Shown: positions 25,070 through 34,442 of the stretch, one piece after another | Numbering within the stretch: position 1 is the stretch's first letter | Layout: the number at the start of each line of letters is the position of its first letter | From: Hymenobacter nivis | GTDB taxonomy: Bacteria > Bacteroidota > Bacteroidia > Cytophagales > Hymenobacteraceae | Direction: 5' to 3' | Assembly: GCF_006439025.1 (NCBI RefSeq) | Contig: NZ_RCYZ01000001.1 | Coordinates: 558,001-622,000 of the forward strand | Length of the DNA stretch: 64,000 nt | Notes under the pieces: generated by a model | The model's database searches: none | Told to the model about the DNA's origin: nothing | The model's input: only the letters and a program-made list of their open reading frames with translations | Translations under genes and position numbers: made by a program

Positions 25070-26100
25070 TGCCCGCCCAGTCTGCCCCGCTGCCCCGCGT
25101 GCTCGTGACCGGCGCCAACGGCTTTTTGGGCCGTCACCTCGTGGCCGAGCTGCTGCGCCGCGGCTACCCCGTGCGGGCGCTGGTGCGGCCCGGCGGCGCG
25201 GCGGCCGGGGCCCTACCCCCGCTTGCTTCGCTGCCCATTGAGGTATGCGAACTGGACCTGGCCCGCGTGGCGCGCAAAGGCGAGCTGGCGGCGGCCAGCG
25301 GTGGTTGCGGGGCCATCATCCACGCGGCGGCGCTGGCGCAGGTGAACCCCGCCCGCAGCCGCGCCGTGCGGGCCGCCAACCTGGGCGGTACCGAGCAGGC
25401 CATTGCGTTGGCCCGCGCCGCCGGGGTAGGGCGCTTCGTGTACGTGGGCACGGCCAACGTCTTTGGCTTCGGCTCCAAAGCGCGGCCCGGCGACGAAACC
25501 CAGCCCTACGCCGGCCGCCGCTACGGCCTCGATTACATGGACAGCAAGCGCGCCGCCACCGACCGCGTGCTGGCCGCCGTGGCCCGCGAGCAGCTGCCCG
25601 CGGTGCTGGTGCACCCCACCTTTATGCTGGGCCCCGGCGATGCCCGCCCCACCTCGGGGGCCCTGTTGCTGGAGCTGCACGCCGGCCGCCTGCCCGGCTA
25701 CCCGATGGGCGGCAAAAACTACGTGCACGTGCACGACGTGGCCGTGGCCACCGTCAACGCCCTGACCATGGGCCGCGTGGGTGAGTCGTATATTCTGGGC
25801 AATGAGAATTTGAGCTATAAAGAAGCCTTCGGTTTGATGGCCGAGATACTAGGGGTAGGCCCCCCGCGCTGGCCGGTGCTGCCGCCGCTGGCTAGCTTTT
25901 ACGGCGTAGTATGCGACCTCAAAGCCCGCTTCACCGGCCGCCCCGCCCAGGTCAACTCGGCCATGACCAGCGTGGCCAACGACGGCCACTACTTCACGCC
26001 GCAGAAAGCCCGCCTCGAATTGGCCTTGCCCCAAACCCCCGTTTCCCAAGCCGTGGCCGACGCCTTTGCCTGGTTTAAAAGCCACGGCTATGTCCGCTAA
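25069..26100 (+). CDS. NAD-dependent epimerase/dehydratase (extended SDR)
   Basis: A 343-residue extended short-chain dehydrogenase. The Rossmann motif is VLVTGANGFLGRHLVAELLR, the catalytic motif YMDSK (Y-x-x-x-K) comes after VGTANVFGFGS, and the substrate region contains VHPTFMLGPGDARPTSG and NYVHVHDVAVATVNAL. Relatives include UDP-sugar epimerases and dihydroflavonol-reductase-like proteins. It overlaps the glycosyltransferase upstream by 1 nt and the SDR downstream by 11 nt, so it is in a tight operon and probably acts on the same sugar or polyol. Confidence 0.88.
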   Translation: MPAQSAPLPRVLVTGANGFLGRHLVAELLRRGYPVRALVRPGGAAAGALPPLASLPIEVCELDLARVARKGELAAASGGCGAIIHAAALAQVNPARSRAVRAANLGGTEQAIALARAAGVGRFVYVGTANVFGFGSKARPGDETQPYAGRRYGLDYMDSKRAATDRVLAAVAREQLPAVLVHPTFMLGPGDARPTSGALLLELHAGRLPGYPMGGKNYVHVHDVAVATVNALTMGRVGESYILGNENLSYKEAFGLMAEILGVGPPRWPVLPPLASFYGVVCDLKARFTGRPAQVNSAMTSVANDGHYFTPQKARLELALPQTPVSQAVADAFAWFKSHGYVR

Positions 26101-26917
26101 CAATGCTGGCCCGCTGGCCGGCCAGGTCGCCCTCATCACCGGGTCCGAGTCGGGCATCGGGCGCGAAACGGCGCGGGCCTTTTGCCGGCACGGCGCGGCC
26201 GTGGTGCTCAACGGCCGCCAGCCCGCCCGCCTCGAGGCCACCCGCCAGGCCCTGGCCGCCGAGGGCTACCAGGTGGCCGCGTGCCTGGCCGACGTCACCG
26301 ACTACGCCGCCGCCGAGCGCCTCATTGCTACGGCGATAGATACCTTCGGCCGGCTCGATATCCTGGTCACCAACGCCAGCATTTCGATGCGCGCTTACTT
26401 CCGCGACATGGCGCCCGAGGTGTTCCGGCAGGTGCTCGACAGCAACGTGTACGGCTCGGTATTTCCGCTCAAGGCGGCCCTCCCCCACCTCATCCGCGCG
26501 AAGGGCAGCGTCACGTTTATCTCGTCCATTTCGGCCCTGAATGGCGTGCCCAGCGGCTCGGCCTACTGCGCCGGCAAGGCCGCGCTGGCCAACCTGGCCC
26601 ACACCCTGCGCCTGGAGCTGGCCGACACGGGCGTGCACTTCGGGGTGGTGCACATCGGCTTCACGCAGAATGACCCCGACAAGCGCGTGCTCGACGCGGC
26701 CGGCCAGCCCGTGCCCATCGCGCACCGCTCGCCGCGCTGGCAAAAGTCGCAGGCCGAAGTGGGAGCCATCATCCTGCGGCACGTGCGGCGGCGGCGGCGG
26801 CGCACCGTCATTTCGGGGCTGGGCAAGCTTATCTTGGTGGTGCACACGCTACTGCCGCGCCTCGGCGACTGGGTGGTGCTAACTTCCCAGCGCCGCCTGC
26901 GGAACTTCTACGAATGA
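26090..26917 (+). CDS. Classical short-chain dehydrogenase/reductase
   Basis: A 275-residue SDR: cofactor loop TGSESGIG, NAS in place of the usual NAG, catalytic Ser in FISSISALNG, and Y-C-A-G-K active site in SAYCAGKAALANLAHTLRLE. The ATG at 26090 lies inside the end of the epimerase gene (11-nt overlap). The C-terminus has a basic stretch RHVRRRRRRTVISG and a hydrophobic helix, which may attach it to the membrane. Substrate unknown; a carbohydrate or lipid ketone would suit the neighbours. Confidence 0.88.
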   Translation: MSANNAGPLAGQVALITGSESGIGRETARAFCRHGAAVVLNGRQPARLEATRQALAAEGYQVAACLADVTDYAAAERLIATAIDTFGRLDILVTNASISMRAYFRDMAPEVFRQVLDSNVYGSVFPLKAALPHLIRAKGSVTFISSISALNGVPSGSAYCAGKAALANLAHTLRLELADTGVHFGVVHIGFTQNDPDKRVLDAAGQPVPIAHRSPRWQKSQAEVGAIILRHVRRRRRRTVISGLGKLILVVHTLLPRLGDWVVLTSQRRLRNFYE

Positions 26918-26971
26918 GCCCAGCTTACAAACTGTCCCCCACCCTTTTCTCGTAATTACTTAAAACGCAGC

Positions 26972-27304
26972 ATGGAAACCTATTACAACCCCGCCGACCT
27001 CAAGAAATTTGGCAACATCGGCGAGTTCCAGAAGGAATTTGCCGACAAGTTTTTCACCTACTACGGGGCCGTATTCGCCGAAGGGGCCCTCACGGCCCGC
27101 GAAAAATCACTCATCGCCCTGGCCGTATCGCACGCCGTGCAGTGCCCCTACTGCATCGACGCCTACTCGGCCGACACGCTCGAAAAAGGCTGCACCGAGC
27201 CCGAAATGATGGAGGCCGTGCACGTGGCCGCCGCCATTCGCGGCGGTGCCACCCTAGTGCACGGCGTGCAAATGATGAACAAGGTCAAGGAGTTGTCCAT
27301 GTAA
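26972..27304 (+). CDS. Arsenosugar biosynthesis-associated AhpD/CMD-like protein
   Basis: A 110-residue carboxymuconolactone-decarboxylase-fold protein. The redox motif is CPYCIDAYSADTLEKGCTE (CxxC plus a following Cys), with the family helix EKSLIALAVSHAVQCPYC. This short form is the peroxidase-like protein commonly encoded next to arsS. It probably works as a thiol peroxidase or disulfide reductant in the pathway. It lies 54 bp after the SDR and 89 bp before arsS, separated from arsS by a T-tailed hairpin. Confidence 0.9.
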   Translation: METYYNPADLKKFGNIGEFQKEFADKFFTYYGAVFAEGALTAREKSLIALAVSHAVQCPYCIDAYSADTLEKGCTEPEMMEAVHVAAAIRGGATLVHGVQMMNKVKELSM

Positions 27305-27313
27305 GTGTTGTTT

Positions 27314-27356
27314 AAAAGAACGTCGTGCTTCGCTGCGAGCTGCACGACGTTCTTTT
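27314..27356 (+). terminator. Hairpin with T-run between CMD-like gene and arsS
   Basis: AAAAGAACGTCGTGC (27314-27328) pairs perfectly with GCACGACGTTCTTTT (27342-27356). It has the same AAGAACGTC/GACGTTCTT ends as the repeat at 22202-22292. It would reduce read-through into arsS and acts as an attenuator or terminator. Confidence 0.75.
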
Positions 27357-27393
27357 TTGGTTGAAAAGCCTATTTGCCTGCTTCTACCCGTCC

Positions 27394-28443
<1,050 letters not shown>

Positions 28444-28523
28444 GGCGGCTTTACCTTGCCGCCCATCCAGCCGCCTGCGCCCGCCCGGGCGCTCACCCTC
28501 CAGGCCCCAACGCTGGCTACCGC

Positions 28524-29213
28524 ATGACGATTCCCACCCTCCGCCAATGCCTGCTGGCCGAAGTGCTCGGCACCGCTTTTTTAATGATTTTCGGAACCGG
28601 CGCGGTGGTCGTGGACGAGCAGTTCCACAACATCGGCCACAGCGGCGTAGCCGCCGCCTTTGGGCTTATCGTGCTGATTATCATTCAGGGGCTGGGCCAC
28701 GTGAGCGGCGCGCACGTCAACCCGGCCGTCACCATTGGCTTCTGGGCGGCGGGGCGTTTTCCGGGGCGCCGCGTGGGTCCCTACGTGGCGGCGCAGCTGC
28801 TGGGGGCCGGCCTCGGGAGCGCGGCCGTGCGGCTGCTGGCCGCCCCCGGCTCGCTGCTGGGGGCCACGCTGCCGGCCCACGGGGCGGGCGAGGCCTTCGC
28901 CGTCGAGCTAGGCCTTACCTTCTGGCTAATGTTTATTATCCTGCGCGTTACGTCGAGCTACTACGAGCAGGGGCTAATGGTGGGCCTCACCATCAGCGCC
29001 GTGGTGGGGCTGGAGGCGCTGGTGGGCGGCCCCCTCAGCGGGGCTTCCATGAACCCGGCGCGCTCGCTGGCCCCGGCGCTGGTAAGTGGCAACTGGACCG
29101 CCGCTTGGGTATACGTGGCCGCCCCGGTGGCCGGCGCGCTGCTGGCCGTGTGGGCCGACCGCTTGCTGGAACCCAAGCCCGCGCCAGCGGCCCCCACCTC
29201 TTCGCCTTCATAA
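28524..29213 (+). CDS. Aquaporin/MIP-family channel, candidate arsenite channel
   Basis: A 229-residue channel with six helices and both half-helix motifs: HVNPAVTIG (first NPA) and SMNPARSLA (second NPA). It lies 80 bp after arsS in the same direction. In some bacteria an aquaglyceroporin (AqpS) replaces an arsenite pump and works with ArsC. Because no ArsB or Acr3 gene lies in this window, the same arrangement is inferred. It could instead move glycerol or water. The start ATG at 28524 gives MTIPTLRQCLLAEVLGTAFL. Confidence 0.88.
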   Translation: MTIPTLRQCLLAEVLGTAFLMIFGTGAVVVDEQFHNIGHSGVAAAFGLIVLIIIQGLGHVSGAHVNPAVTIGFWAAGRFPGRRVGPYVAAQLLGAGLGSAAVRLLAAPGSLLGATLPAHGAGEAFAVELGLTFWLMFIILRVTSSYYEQGLMVGLTISAVVGLEALVGGPLSGASMNPARSLAPALVSGNWTAAWVYVAAPVAGALLAVWADRLLEPKPAPAAPTSSPS

Positions 29214-29217
29214 GCAA

Positions 29218-29253
29218 GCGTTAGGGCCCCAGCGCCACCTGGGGCCCTAACGC
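29218..29253. repeat. Perfect 15-bp hairpin after aquaporin gene
   Basis: GCGTTAGGGCCCCAG (29218-29232) and CTGGGGCCCTAACGC (29239-29253) pair exactly with a 6-nt loop. There is no T-run. It may help end the aquaporin transcript. Confidence 0.7.
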
Positions 29254-29306
29254 TACTGTCTTGCTAAAGCAGCGCTGATAGGGTTTACGCAAGCATACCA
29301 AGGATT

Positions 29307-29415
29307 AGCCCCAGCGGGGCGGCCCAACTGCCTGCAACGGTTTTGGGTCGCCCCGCTGGGGCTTTAGCGTTATTAATCAACATTTTACTACCGATAGGCC
29401 ACCCCGCTGGGGCTA
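29307..29415. repeat. Three copies of AGCCCCAGCGGGG-type repeat
   Basis: AGCCCCAGCGGGGCGGCCC at 29307-29325, its inverse GGGTCGCCCCGCTGGGGCT at 29345-29363, and a further inverse copy ACCCCGCTGGGGCTAG at 29400-29415. The first two form an IR. This 286-bp intergenic stretch contains no reading frame I can support; only the hairpin and these copies are visible. Confidence 0.75.
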
Positions 29416-29499
29416 GTCGGCAACTTATTCGCGTAAATCCTATTGATATAAATGACTGCCAGCAATATTATTAGCCATAAGCCAATATCTAACAGCTAA

Positions 29500-30162
29500 T
29501 TATCCCACCTGAATGGCGCGAATTTTTTCCGCCGACAGCTCGGAGAAGTGCTGGATGATCATATTGGCCTGGTGCAGATCTTGGCCGGCCGAGTGCGGGC
29601 TGGCGTAGCCGATGCAGTAGATGCCCGCTGCTTTGGCCGCCGCCACGCCGTTGGCCGAATCCTCGATGACGACGCACTCCGACACGGGCGTTTCGGCCAG
29701 GGCGGCGGCGTGCAGGAAGATGGCGGGGTCGGGTTTGGAATGCGCAAAGTCTTCGCCGCTGACGATGTGCCCAAAGTAGGGCCCCAGGCCAAAGCGCTTG
29801 AACACCCGCCCAATGGTGGCCTTGGAGGCCGACGAGGCCAGCACCAGCGGCACTTGGTGGGCGCGCAGGTCGTCGAGCAGGCCGCGCACATTATCGAGCA
29901 AATCCAGGTCGGGGTCGTTGTCGAAGCGCTGGTTGAACAGCTCGCGCTTGCGCAGGAGCAGCGCGTCGATTTCCTGGGGCAAGCCGAACTGCTCCTTGAG
30001 CTGCTGGAACACGTTGCGCGTAGACGAGCCCAGGTACGAGGCGTACTGCGCGTCCGAAACGGTGATGCCCAGCTCGGCAAATTGGGTGAAAAAGGCGTGG
30101 TGGTGGATGGGCTCGGTGTCGATGATGACGCCGTCCATATCGAAAATCACGGTTTGAATCAT
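29500..30162 (-). CDS. HAD-family phosphatase (beta-phosphoglucomutase-like)
   Basis: A 220-residue HAD hydrolase: motif I VIFDMDGVIIDTEP (nucleophile Asp and acid Asp), motif II VLASSASK, Lys of motif III in HSKPDPAIFLHAA, and motif IV VIEDSANGVAAAKAAG. The cap domain contains the helical segment after HHHAFFTQFAE. This is the PGMB/phosphonatase-like group acting on small sugar phosphates. Start ATG at 30160-30162, immediately before the first beta strand. Confidence 0.9.
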   Translation of the reverse strand: MIQTVIFDMDGVIIDTEPIHHHAFFTQFAELGITVSDAQYASYLGSSTRNVFQQLKEQFGLPQEIDALLLRKRELFNQRFDNDPDLDLLDNVRGLLDDLRAHQVPLVLASSASKATIGRVFKRFGLGPYFGHIVSGEDFAHSKPDPAIFLHAAALAETPVSECVVIEDSANGVAAAKAAGIYCIGYASPHSAGQDLHQANMIIQHFSELSAEKIRAIQVG

Positions 30163-30323
30163 GAGGCCGCTTACGAAGGTTGCGGCCAAAGGTACCGGGA
30201 CGCCGGGGCGCAAGTCCCGCCGCTGGGGCCCAAATTGCCGGGGCGGGGGCCCGCGGCGGGACTATTTTTGCTGCGGGCCGCGTTGCGAAGCCCGCCCCGG
30301 GGCCCTTTTTTTTGCCGCTGCTT

Positions 30324-32399
30324 TTGCTCACGACCCAATATTCCGCCTGGTTTATCCCGCTGTGCCTGTTGGTGGGCGCGGGCTACGCCGCCCTGCAATA
30401 CTCGGCCCGGGCCCCCTGGGGGCCCCGCCTGAACTACGCACTGGCCGCGCTGCGCTGGGCGGTGGTGAGCTTTTTGTGCTTCCTGCTGCTGGCGCCGTTC
30501 GTGAAATCGACCACCACGCGCACCGAAAAGCCCACCGTGGTGCTGGCCGTCGACAACTCGCAGTCGGTGGAGCTGTTCACGCCCAAGCCCGTGCTAAGCC
30601 AGGCCACCGCCGGCCTCGCCCAGCTGGCCGCCACGCTGCGGGCCAAGGGCTTCGCAGTGGAAACCCGCGCCCTGACGCCCGGCCGCACGCCGGGGCCCGA
30701 TTCGCTGCGCTTCACCGCCGCCAGCACCGACCTCGACCAGCTCCTGGCCGGCACCCGCGCCGCCTACGACGGCCGCAACCTGGCCGCCGTGGTGCTGCTC
30801 AGCGACGGCATCGCCAACCAGGGCCGGGGCCCCGCCTCGGCCGACTACACGTTTCCGATTTACGCCGTGGCCGTGGGCGACACCGTGCCCAAGAAGGACC
30901 TGCGCCTGACGGACCTGGCCTACAACCGGGTGGCGTTCAGCGGCAACAAGTTTCCGCTGGAGGCCGAGCTGGCCTTTGAGGGCTACGCTGGCGGCACGGC
31001 CACCGTGGAACTGCGCGAGGGCCCCCGGGTGCTCGAAACCCGCCGCGTGGCCCTGCCCGCCGGGCGGCGGCGCGCGAAAGTGGCGTTCCAAATCACGGCG
31101 CCCGCGCCCGGCAAGCGCCGCTACGAGGTGCGCGTGGTGCCCCAGCCCGGCGAATTCACGGCCCTGAACAACGCCCGCCCGGCCTTCGTGGAAGTGGTGA
31201 AGGGCAAGCTGCGCGTGCTGCTGGCCGGCGCCGCCCCCCACCCCGACCTGAAGGCCCTGCGCGCCGCGCTGCAAACCAACGACAACTTTGACCTGACGCT
31301 GGCTGTGCCCGGCGTGGCCCCGCTCAAGGCCGGGGCTGATTTTGACGTGGCCATCCTGCACCAGCTGCCGGCCCAGGGCGGGCTGGGGACCGACATCCTG
31401 GCCCAGGTGCAAGCCAAGGGCGTACCGGCGCTCTACGTGGTGGGGGCCCAGTCGGACCTGGCGGCCTACAACCGGCTCGGCACGGGCCTTAGCATCCAGC
31501 CCCGCGGGGCCCAAACCGACGCCGTGACGCCCCTGCCCAACCCCGGCTTCACCCGCTTCGCCCTCGACGAGGAAACCGCCCGGCGCTTTGCCCAGTACCC
31601 GCCCGTATCCGTGCCCTTCGCCGACCTGCGCCTGGGCCCCGGGGCCGAAGCCGCGCTCTGGCAGCAGGTGGGCCGCGTGGCCACCCAGCGGCCGCTGTTG
31701 GTGTTTGGGGGCCCCACCGGCGCCCGCCGGGCCACGCTGCTCACCGACGGCGGCTGGCAGTGGCGCCTGAGCGAGGCCGTGGCCCACGACGACCGCCCCG
31801 AAGCCTACGACCGCCTCATCGTGCGCACCGTGCAGCTCCTCACCCAAAACGCCCGCAAAAAGCGCCTCGACGCCTACCCCACCCAAGATGCCTTCGGCAC
31901 CCAGGACGACGTAACGCTGGCCGCCGAGACTTACAACGCGGTATTTGAGCGCATTTACGACCAGAAAATCGACCTCACCCTCACCAGCGACAGCCAGCGC
32001 GTGCGCCGCTTCTCCTTCAGCAACGGCGCCGATGGGGCCCCGCTGCACCTGGGGCCCCTGCCCGCCGGCCGCTACCGCTACCAGGCCCGCGCCACCCTCG
32101 GCGGCCAGGCCCAGCAAGACGCCGGCGAGCTGCTCGTACAAAACCAGCCCCTCGAAGCCCTCGAATCGAAGGCCAACCCCAACCTGCTGGCCCAGCTGGC
32201 CCGCCGCAGCGGCCAGCGCCTCTACTACCCCGCGCAGTTCGCGCAGCTCACCCAGGACTTGCTGAAGGCCAACTACAAACCCATCCTTTCTAGCGAGGAA
32301 GACCTAAAGGATTTGATTGACCAGAAGTGGATTTTCTTCTTAATTCTGGCCTTCGTGACCGCGGAGTGGGCCGTGCGCAAGTACTCGGGCAGCGTGTAG
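30324..32399 (+). CDS. VWA-domain membrane protein
   Basis: About 691 residues from a TTG at 30324; the frame is open further upstream but that part is GC-rich and unlike protein. Two N-terminal helices (SAWFIPLCLLVGAGY; LRWAVVSFLCFLLLAPF) are followed by a VWA-like segment with TVVLAVDNSQSVEL and VVLLSDGIANQG (MIDAS D-N-S-x-S variant). A large periplasmic region follows, then a C-terminal helix WIFFLILAFVTAEWAVRKY. This resembles the Bacteroidota BatA/VWA glutamine-amidotransferase-like membrane proteins. Function unknown. The exact start is uncertain. Confidence 0.75.
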   Translation: MLTTQYSAWFIPLCLLVGAGYAALQYSARAPWGPRLNYALAALRWAVVSFLCFLLLAPFVKSTTTRTEKPTVVLAVDNSQSVELFTPKPVLSQATAGLAQLAATLRAKGFAVETRALTPGRTPGPDSLRFTAASTDLDQLLAGTRAAYDGRNLAAVVLLSDGIANQGRGPASADYTFPIYAVAVGDTVPKKDLRLTDLAYNRVAFSGNKFPLEAELAFEGYAGGTATVELREGPRVLETRRVALPAGRRRAKVAFQITAPAPGKRRYEVRVVPQPGEFTALNNARPAFVEVVKGKLRVLLAGAAPHPDLKALRAALQTNDNFDLTLAVPGVAPLKAGADFDVAILHQLPAQGGLGTDILAQVQAKGVPALYVVGAQSDLAAYNRLGTGLSIQPRGAQTDAVTPLPNPGFTRFALDEETARRFAQYPPVSVPFADLRLGPGAEAALWQQVGRVATQRPLLVFGGPTGARRATLLTDGGWQWRLSEAVAHDDRPEAYDRLIVRTVQLLTQNARKKRLDAYPTQDAFGTQDDVTLAAETYNAVFERIYDQKIDLTLTSDSQRVRRFSFSNGADGAPLHLGPLPAGRYRYQARATLGGQAQQDAGELLVQNQPLEALESKANPNLLAQLARRSGQRLYYPAQFAQLTQDLLKANYKPILSSEEDLKDLIDQKWIFFLILAFVTAEWAVRKYSGSV

Positions 32400-32491
32400 G
32401 AATGCGGTTTGGCAGGACGGCCCAATTGCCGTAAGCTCCCGTAAAGTAGAAACTCGTTTCAAACGTCTCCGCTCCTACTTTACCGAACCCC

Positions 32492-33166
32492 ATGAAACTA
32501 CGAGTCATCCTCACCGGCGCGACCGGGATGGTGGGCGAGGGCGTGCTGCTCGAATGCCTGGAAAACCCCGCCGTGGCGCACGTGCTGGTGCTCAGCCGCC
32601 GGCCCAGCGGCCGCAGCCACCCCAAAATGACCGAGCTGCTGCACGCCAACTTGCAGGACTTGGGCCCCATCGAAGGCCAGCTTACGGGCTACGATGCCTG
32701 CTTTTTCTGCGCCGGCACCTCGTCGGTGGGCGTGTCGAAGAAAGAGTACGAGCGCATCACCCACGACCTGACGCTGGACTTTGCCCGCACCCTGGCGCGC
32801 CTCAACCCGGCCCTGACGTTCGTTTACGTGTCGGGCGCCGGCACCGACGGCACCGAAAAGAGTCGCCAGCACTGGGCGCGGGTGAAGGGCCGCACCGAGA
32901 ACGAGCTACTGGCCCTGCCCTTCCGGCGCGCCTACATGTTCCGGCCGGGCTTTATGCGAGCCACGCCCGGCCAGCGCAACCTGCTGAAATGGTACCGCTT
33001 CATTGCCTGGCTATACCCGCTGGCCCGCCGGTTGGCCCCGGCCTACGTCAGCACCATGCAGGAAGTGGGCCGCGCCATGATCAACGCCGCCAGTGCTGGG
33101 GCCCCCAAGCCCGTGCTCGAAGTGCGCGACATTGTGGCGCTGGCCCAAAATTCAGCGAAAAGTTAA
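32492..33166 (+). CDS. NAD(P)-binding Rossmann protein (atypical SDR)
   Basis: A 224-residue protein with MKLRVILTGATGMVGEGVLL (GxxGxxG cofactor loop), FFCAGTSSVGVSKKEYERIT and FVYVSGAGTDGTEKSRQHWA then RVKGRTENELLAL. The set resembles HTATIP2-like atypical SDRs used as NAD(P) sensors or small-molecule reductases. No YxxxK pair is in the classical place; there is a K near RVKGRTE. Its stop codon lies inside the 23-bp hairpin at 33160. Confidence 0.85.
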   Translation: MKLRVILTGATGMVGEGVLLECLENPAVAHVLVLSRRPSGRSHPKMTELLHANLQDLGPIEGQLTGYDACFFCAGTSSVGVSKKEYERITHDLTLDFARTLARLNPALTFVYVSGAGTDGTEKSRQHWARVKGRTENELLALPFRRAYMFRPGFMRATPGQRNLLKWYRFIAWLYPLARRLAPAYVSTMQEVGRAMINAASAGAPKPVLEVRDIVALAQNSAKS

Positions 33167-33215
33167 AAATGCAGCGTTAAAATCAATCGAGTTTTTAACG
33201 CTGCATTTTTAACTT
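33160..33215. terminator. Perfect 23-bp hairpin overlapping a stop codon
   Basis: AAGTTAAAAATGCAGCGTTA AAA (33160-33182) pairs exactly with 33193-33215, with a 10-nt loop. It carries the TAA of the preceding gene in its left arm and is AT-rich, unlike the surrounding DNA. Probably a terminator. Confidence 0.75.
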
Positions 33216-33236
33216 TCAACTACCAAATCTCACCCT

Positions 33237-34352
33237 TTGAAAACGTTTCTCTTGACCACTGGCGGCATTCTTGGGGCCCTGTTACTGGCCATGGTGGCCT
33301 TCACCGGCCTCAGCCCGCAGCTGGGCGGCACGCCCACCAAGGCCGACCGGCAGCGCTTTGCACAATCGGGCCACTACGCGGACGGCGAATTCCAAAACCT
33401 GCTGCCGACGAAACAGCTGACCGATGGCAGCATGGGGTCGGTGCTCTGGAACATGCTGTTTCGCAAGCACCCCAACACCGAGCCTCCGGGGCCCCTGCCC
33501 ACGCAGCCGCTCGACTCGCTGGCCATCGTGCAGAAGTCGCCGGAGCTGGTGCGCGTCACGTGGTTTGGGCACTCGGCCAGCCTGGTGGAAATGGCTGGCC
33601 AAAACATTCTGCTCGACCCCATGCTGAGCGTGAAAATGGGGCCCCTAGCGCTGGTCACGCCCAAGCGCTACAACCCCAGCCTGGCCATCACACCCGAGCA
33701 GCTGCCGTCCATCGCCGCCGTGCTCATCTCGCACGACCACTACGACCACCTCGACTACGAAACCATCCGCAAAATCAAGGACAAAGTGGGGCGGTTTTAC
33801 GTGCCGCTGGGCATCGGGGCGCACCTGCGGGCCTGGGGTGTGCCCGCGGCCCGCATCACCGAAATGAACTGGGGCGACAGCGCCCGGCTAGCCGGCGGCG
33901 TGCTACTGCGCTGCACGCCGAGCCGCCACTTCTCGGGCCGCGGCCTCACCAACCGCAATTCCACGCTGTGGTGCTCGTGGGTGCTGCAGGGCCCCACGAA
34001 GCGCATTTTTTACACCGGCGACGGCGGCTACGGGCCCCACTTCGCCGCCATCGGGGCCCAGTACGGGCCGTTCGATTTGGCCCTGGTGGAGTGCGGGCAA
34101 TACGACCGGCAGTGGGCCGAAATCCACATGCGGCCCGAGCAGAGCGTGCAAGCCGCCCGCGACGTGCGCGCCGCCGCCATGCTGCCCGTGCACTGGGGCG
34201 CCTTCACCGAAGCCAACCACCCCTGGAACGAATCCGTGACGCGCGCCAGCGCCGAGGCCGCCCGCCTCGGCCAGCCCCTCACCACGCCGCACCTCGGCGA
34301 GCCCGTAACTTTGGGCCCCGGGCCGCTGCCCACGGCGCCGTGGTGGCGCTAG
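33237..34352 (+). CDS. Metallo-beta-lactamase fold hydrolase (NAPE-PLD/UlaG-like)
   Basis: A 371-residue protein, starting at TTG 33237 with a short signal anchor (KTFLLTTGGILGALLLAMVA). The MBL fold has TWFGHSASLVEMAGQNILLD, the Zn motif ISHDHYDHLDYETI, RIFYTGDGGYGPHFAAIG and LPVHWGAF. It belongs to the group containing N-acylphosphatidylethanolamine phospholipase D and UlaG lactonases. Substrate unknown; the location is probably periplasmic. Confidence 0.88.
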   Translation: MKTFLLTTGGILGALLLAMVAFTGLSPQLGGTPTKADRQRFAQSGHYADGEFQNLLPTKQLTDGSMGSVLWNMLFRKHPNTEPPGPLPTQPLDSLAIVQKSPELVRVTWFGHSASLVEMAGQNILLDPMLSVKMGPLALVTPKRYNPSLAITPEQLPSIAAVLISHDHYDHLDYETIRKIKDKVGRFYVPLGIGAHLRAWGVPAARITEMNWGDSARLAGGVLLRCTPSRHFSGRGLTNRNSTLWCSWVLQGPTKRIFYTGDGGYGPHFAAIGAQYGPFDLALVECGQYDRQWAEIHMRPEQSVQAARDVRAAAMLPVHWGAFTEANHPWNESVTRASAEAARLGQPLTTPHLGEPVTLGPGPLPTAPWWR

Positions 34353-34373
34353 CTTCTGAGTTGCTTGTTGTTA

Positions 34374-34424
34374 GTTGTCAGTTGCTAGGCGCTTGTGAGA
34401 AGCTGATAACAAACAACTGACAAC
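34374..34424. repeat. Inverted repeat of GTTGTCAGTTG
   Basis: GTTGTCAGTTG (34374-34384) and CAACTGACAAC (34414-34424) are exact reverse complements; further TTGTTG and CAACAA units extend it outward. It fills the spacer between the MBL gene and the pseudouridine synthase gene. Confidence 0.7.
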
Positions 34425-34442
34425 GAGCAACCGACAACTAAC

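Noticed and set aside
29307..29415. CRISPR-like array
   Set aside because: Only three short, partly inverted copies with unequal spacing and no cas genes nearby.
30594..32141. A 515-codon frame on the minus strand opposite the VWA gene
   Set aside because: Product rich in Gly, Val and His with no domain; the plus-strand frame shows VWA and membrane motifs.
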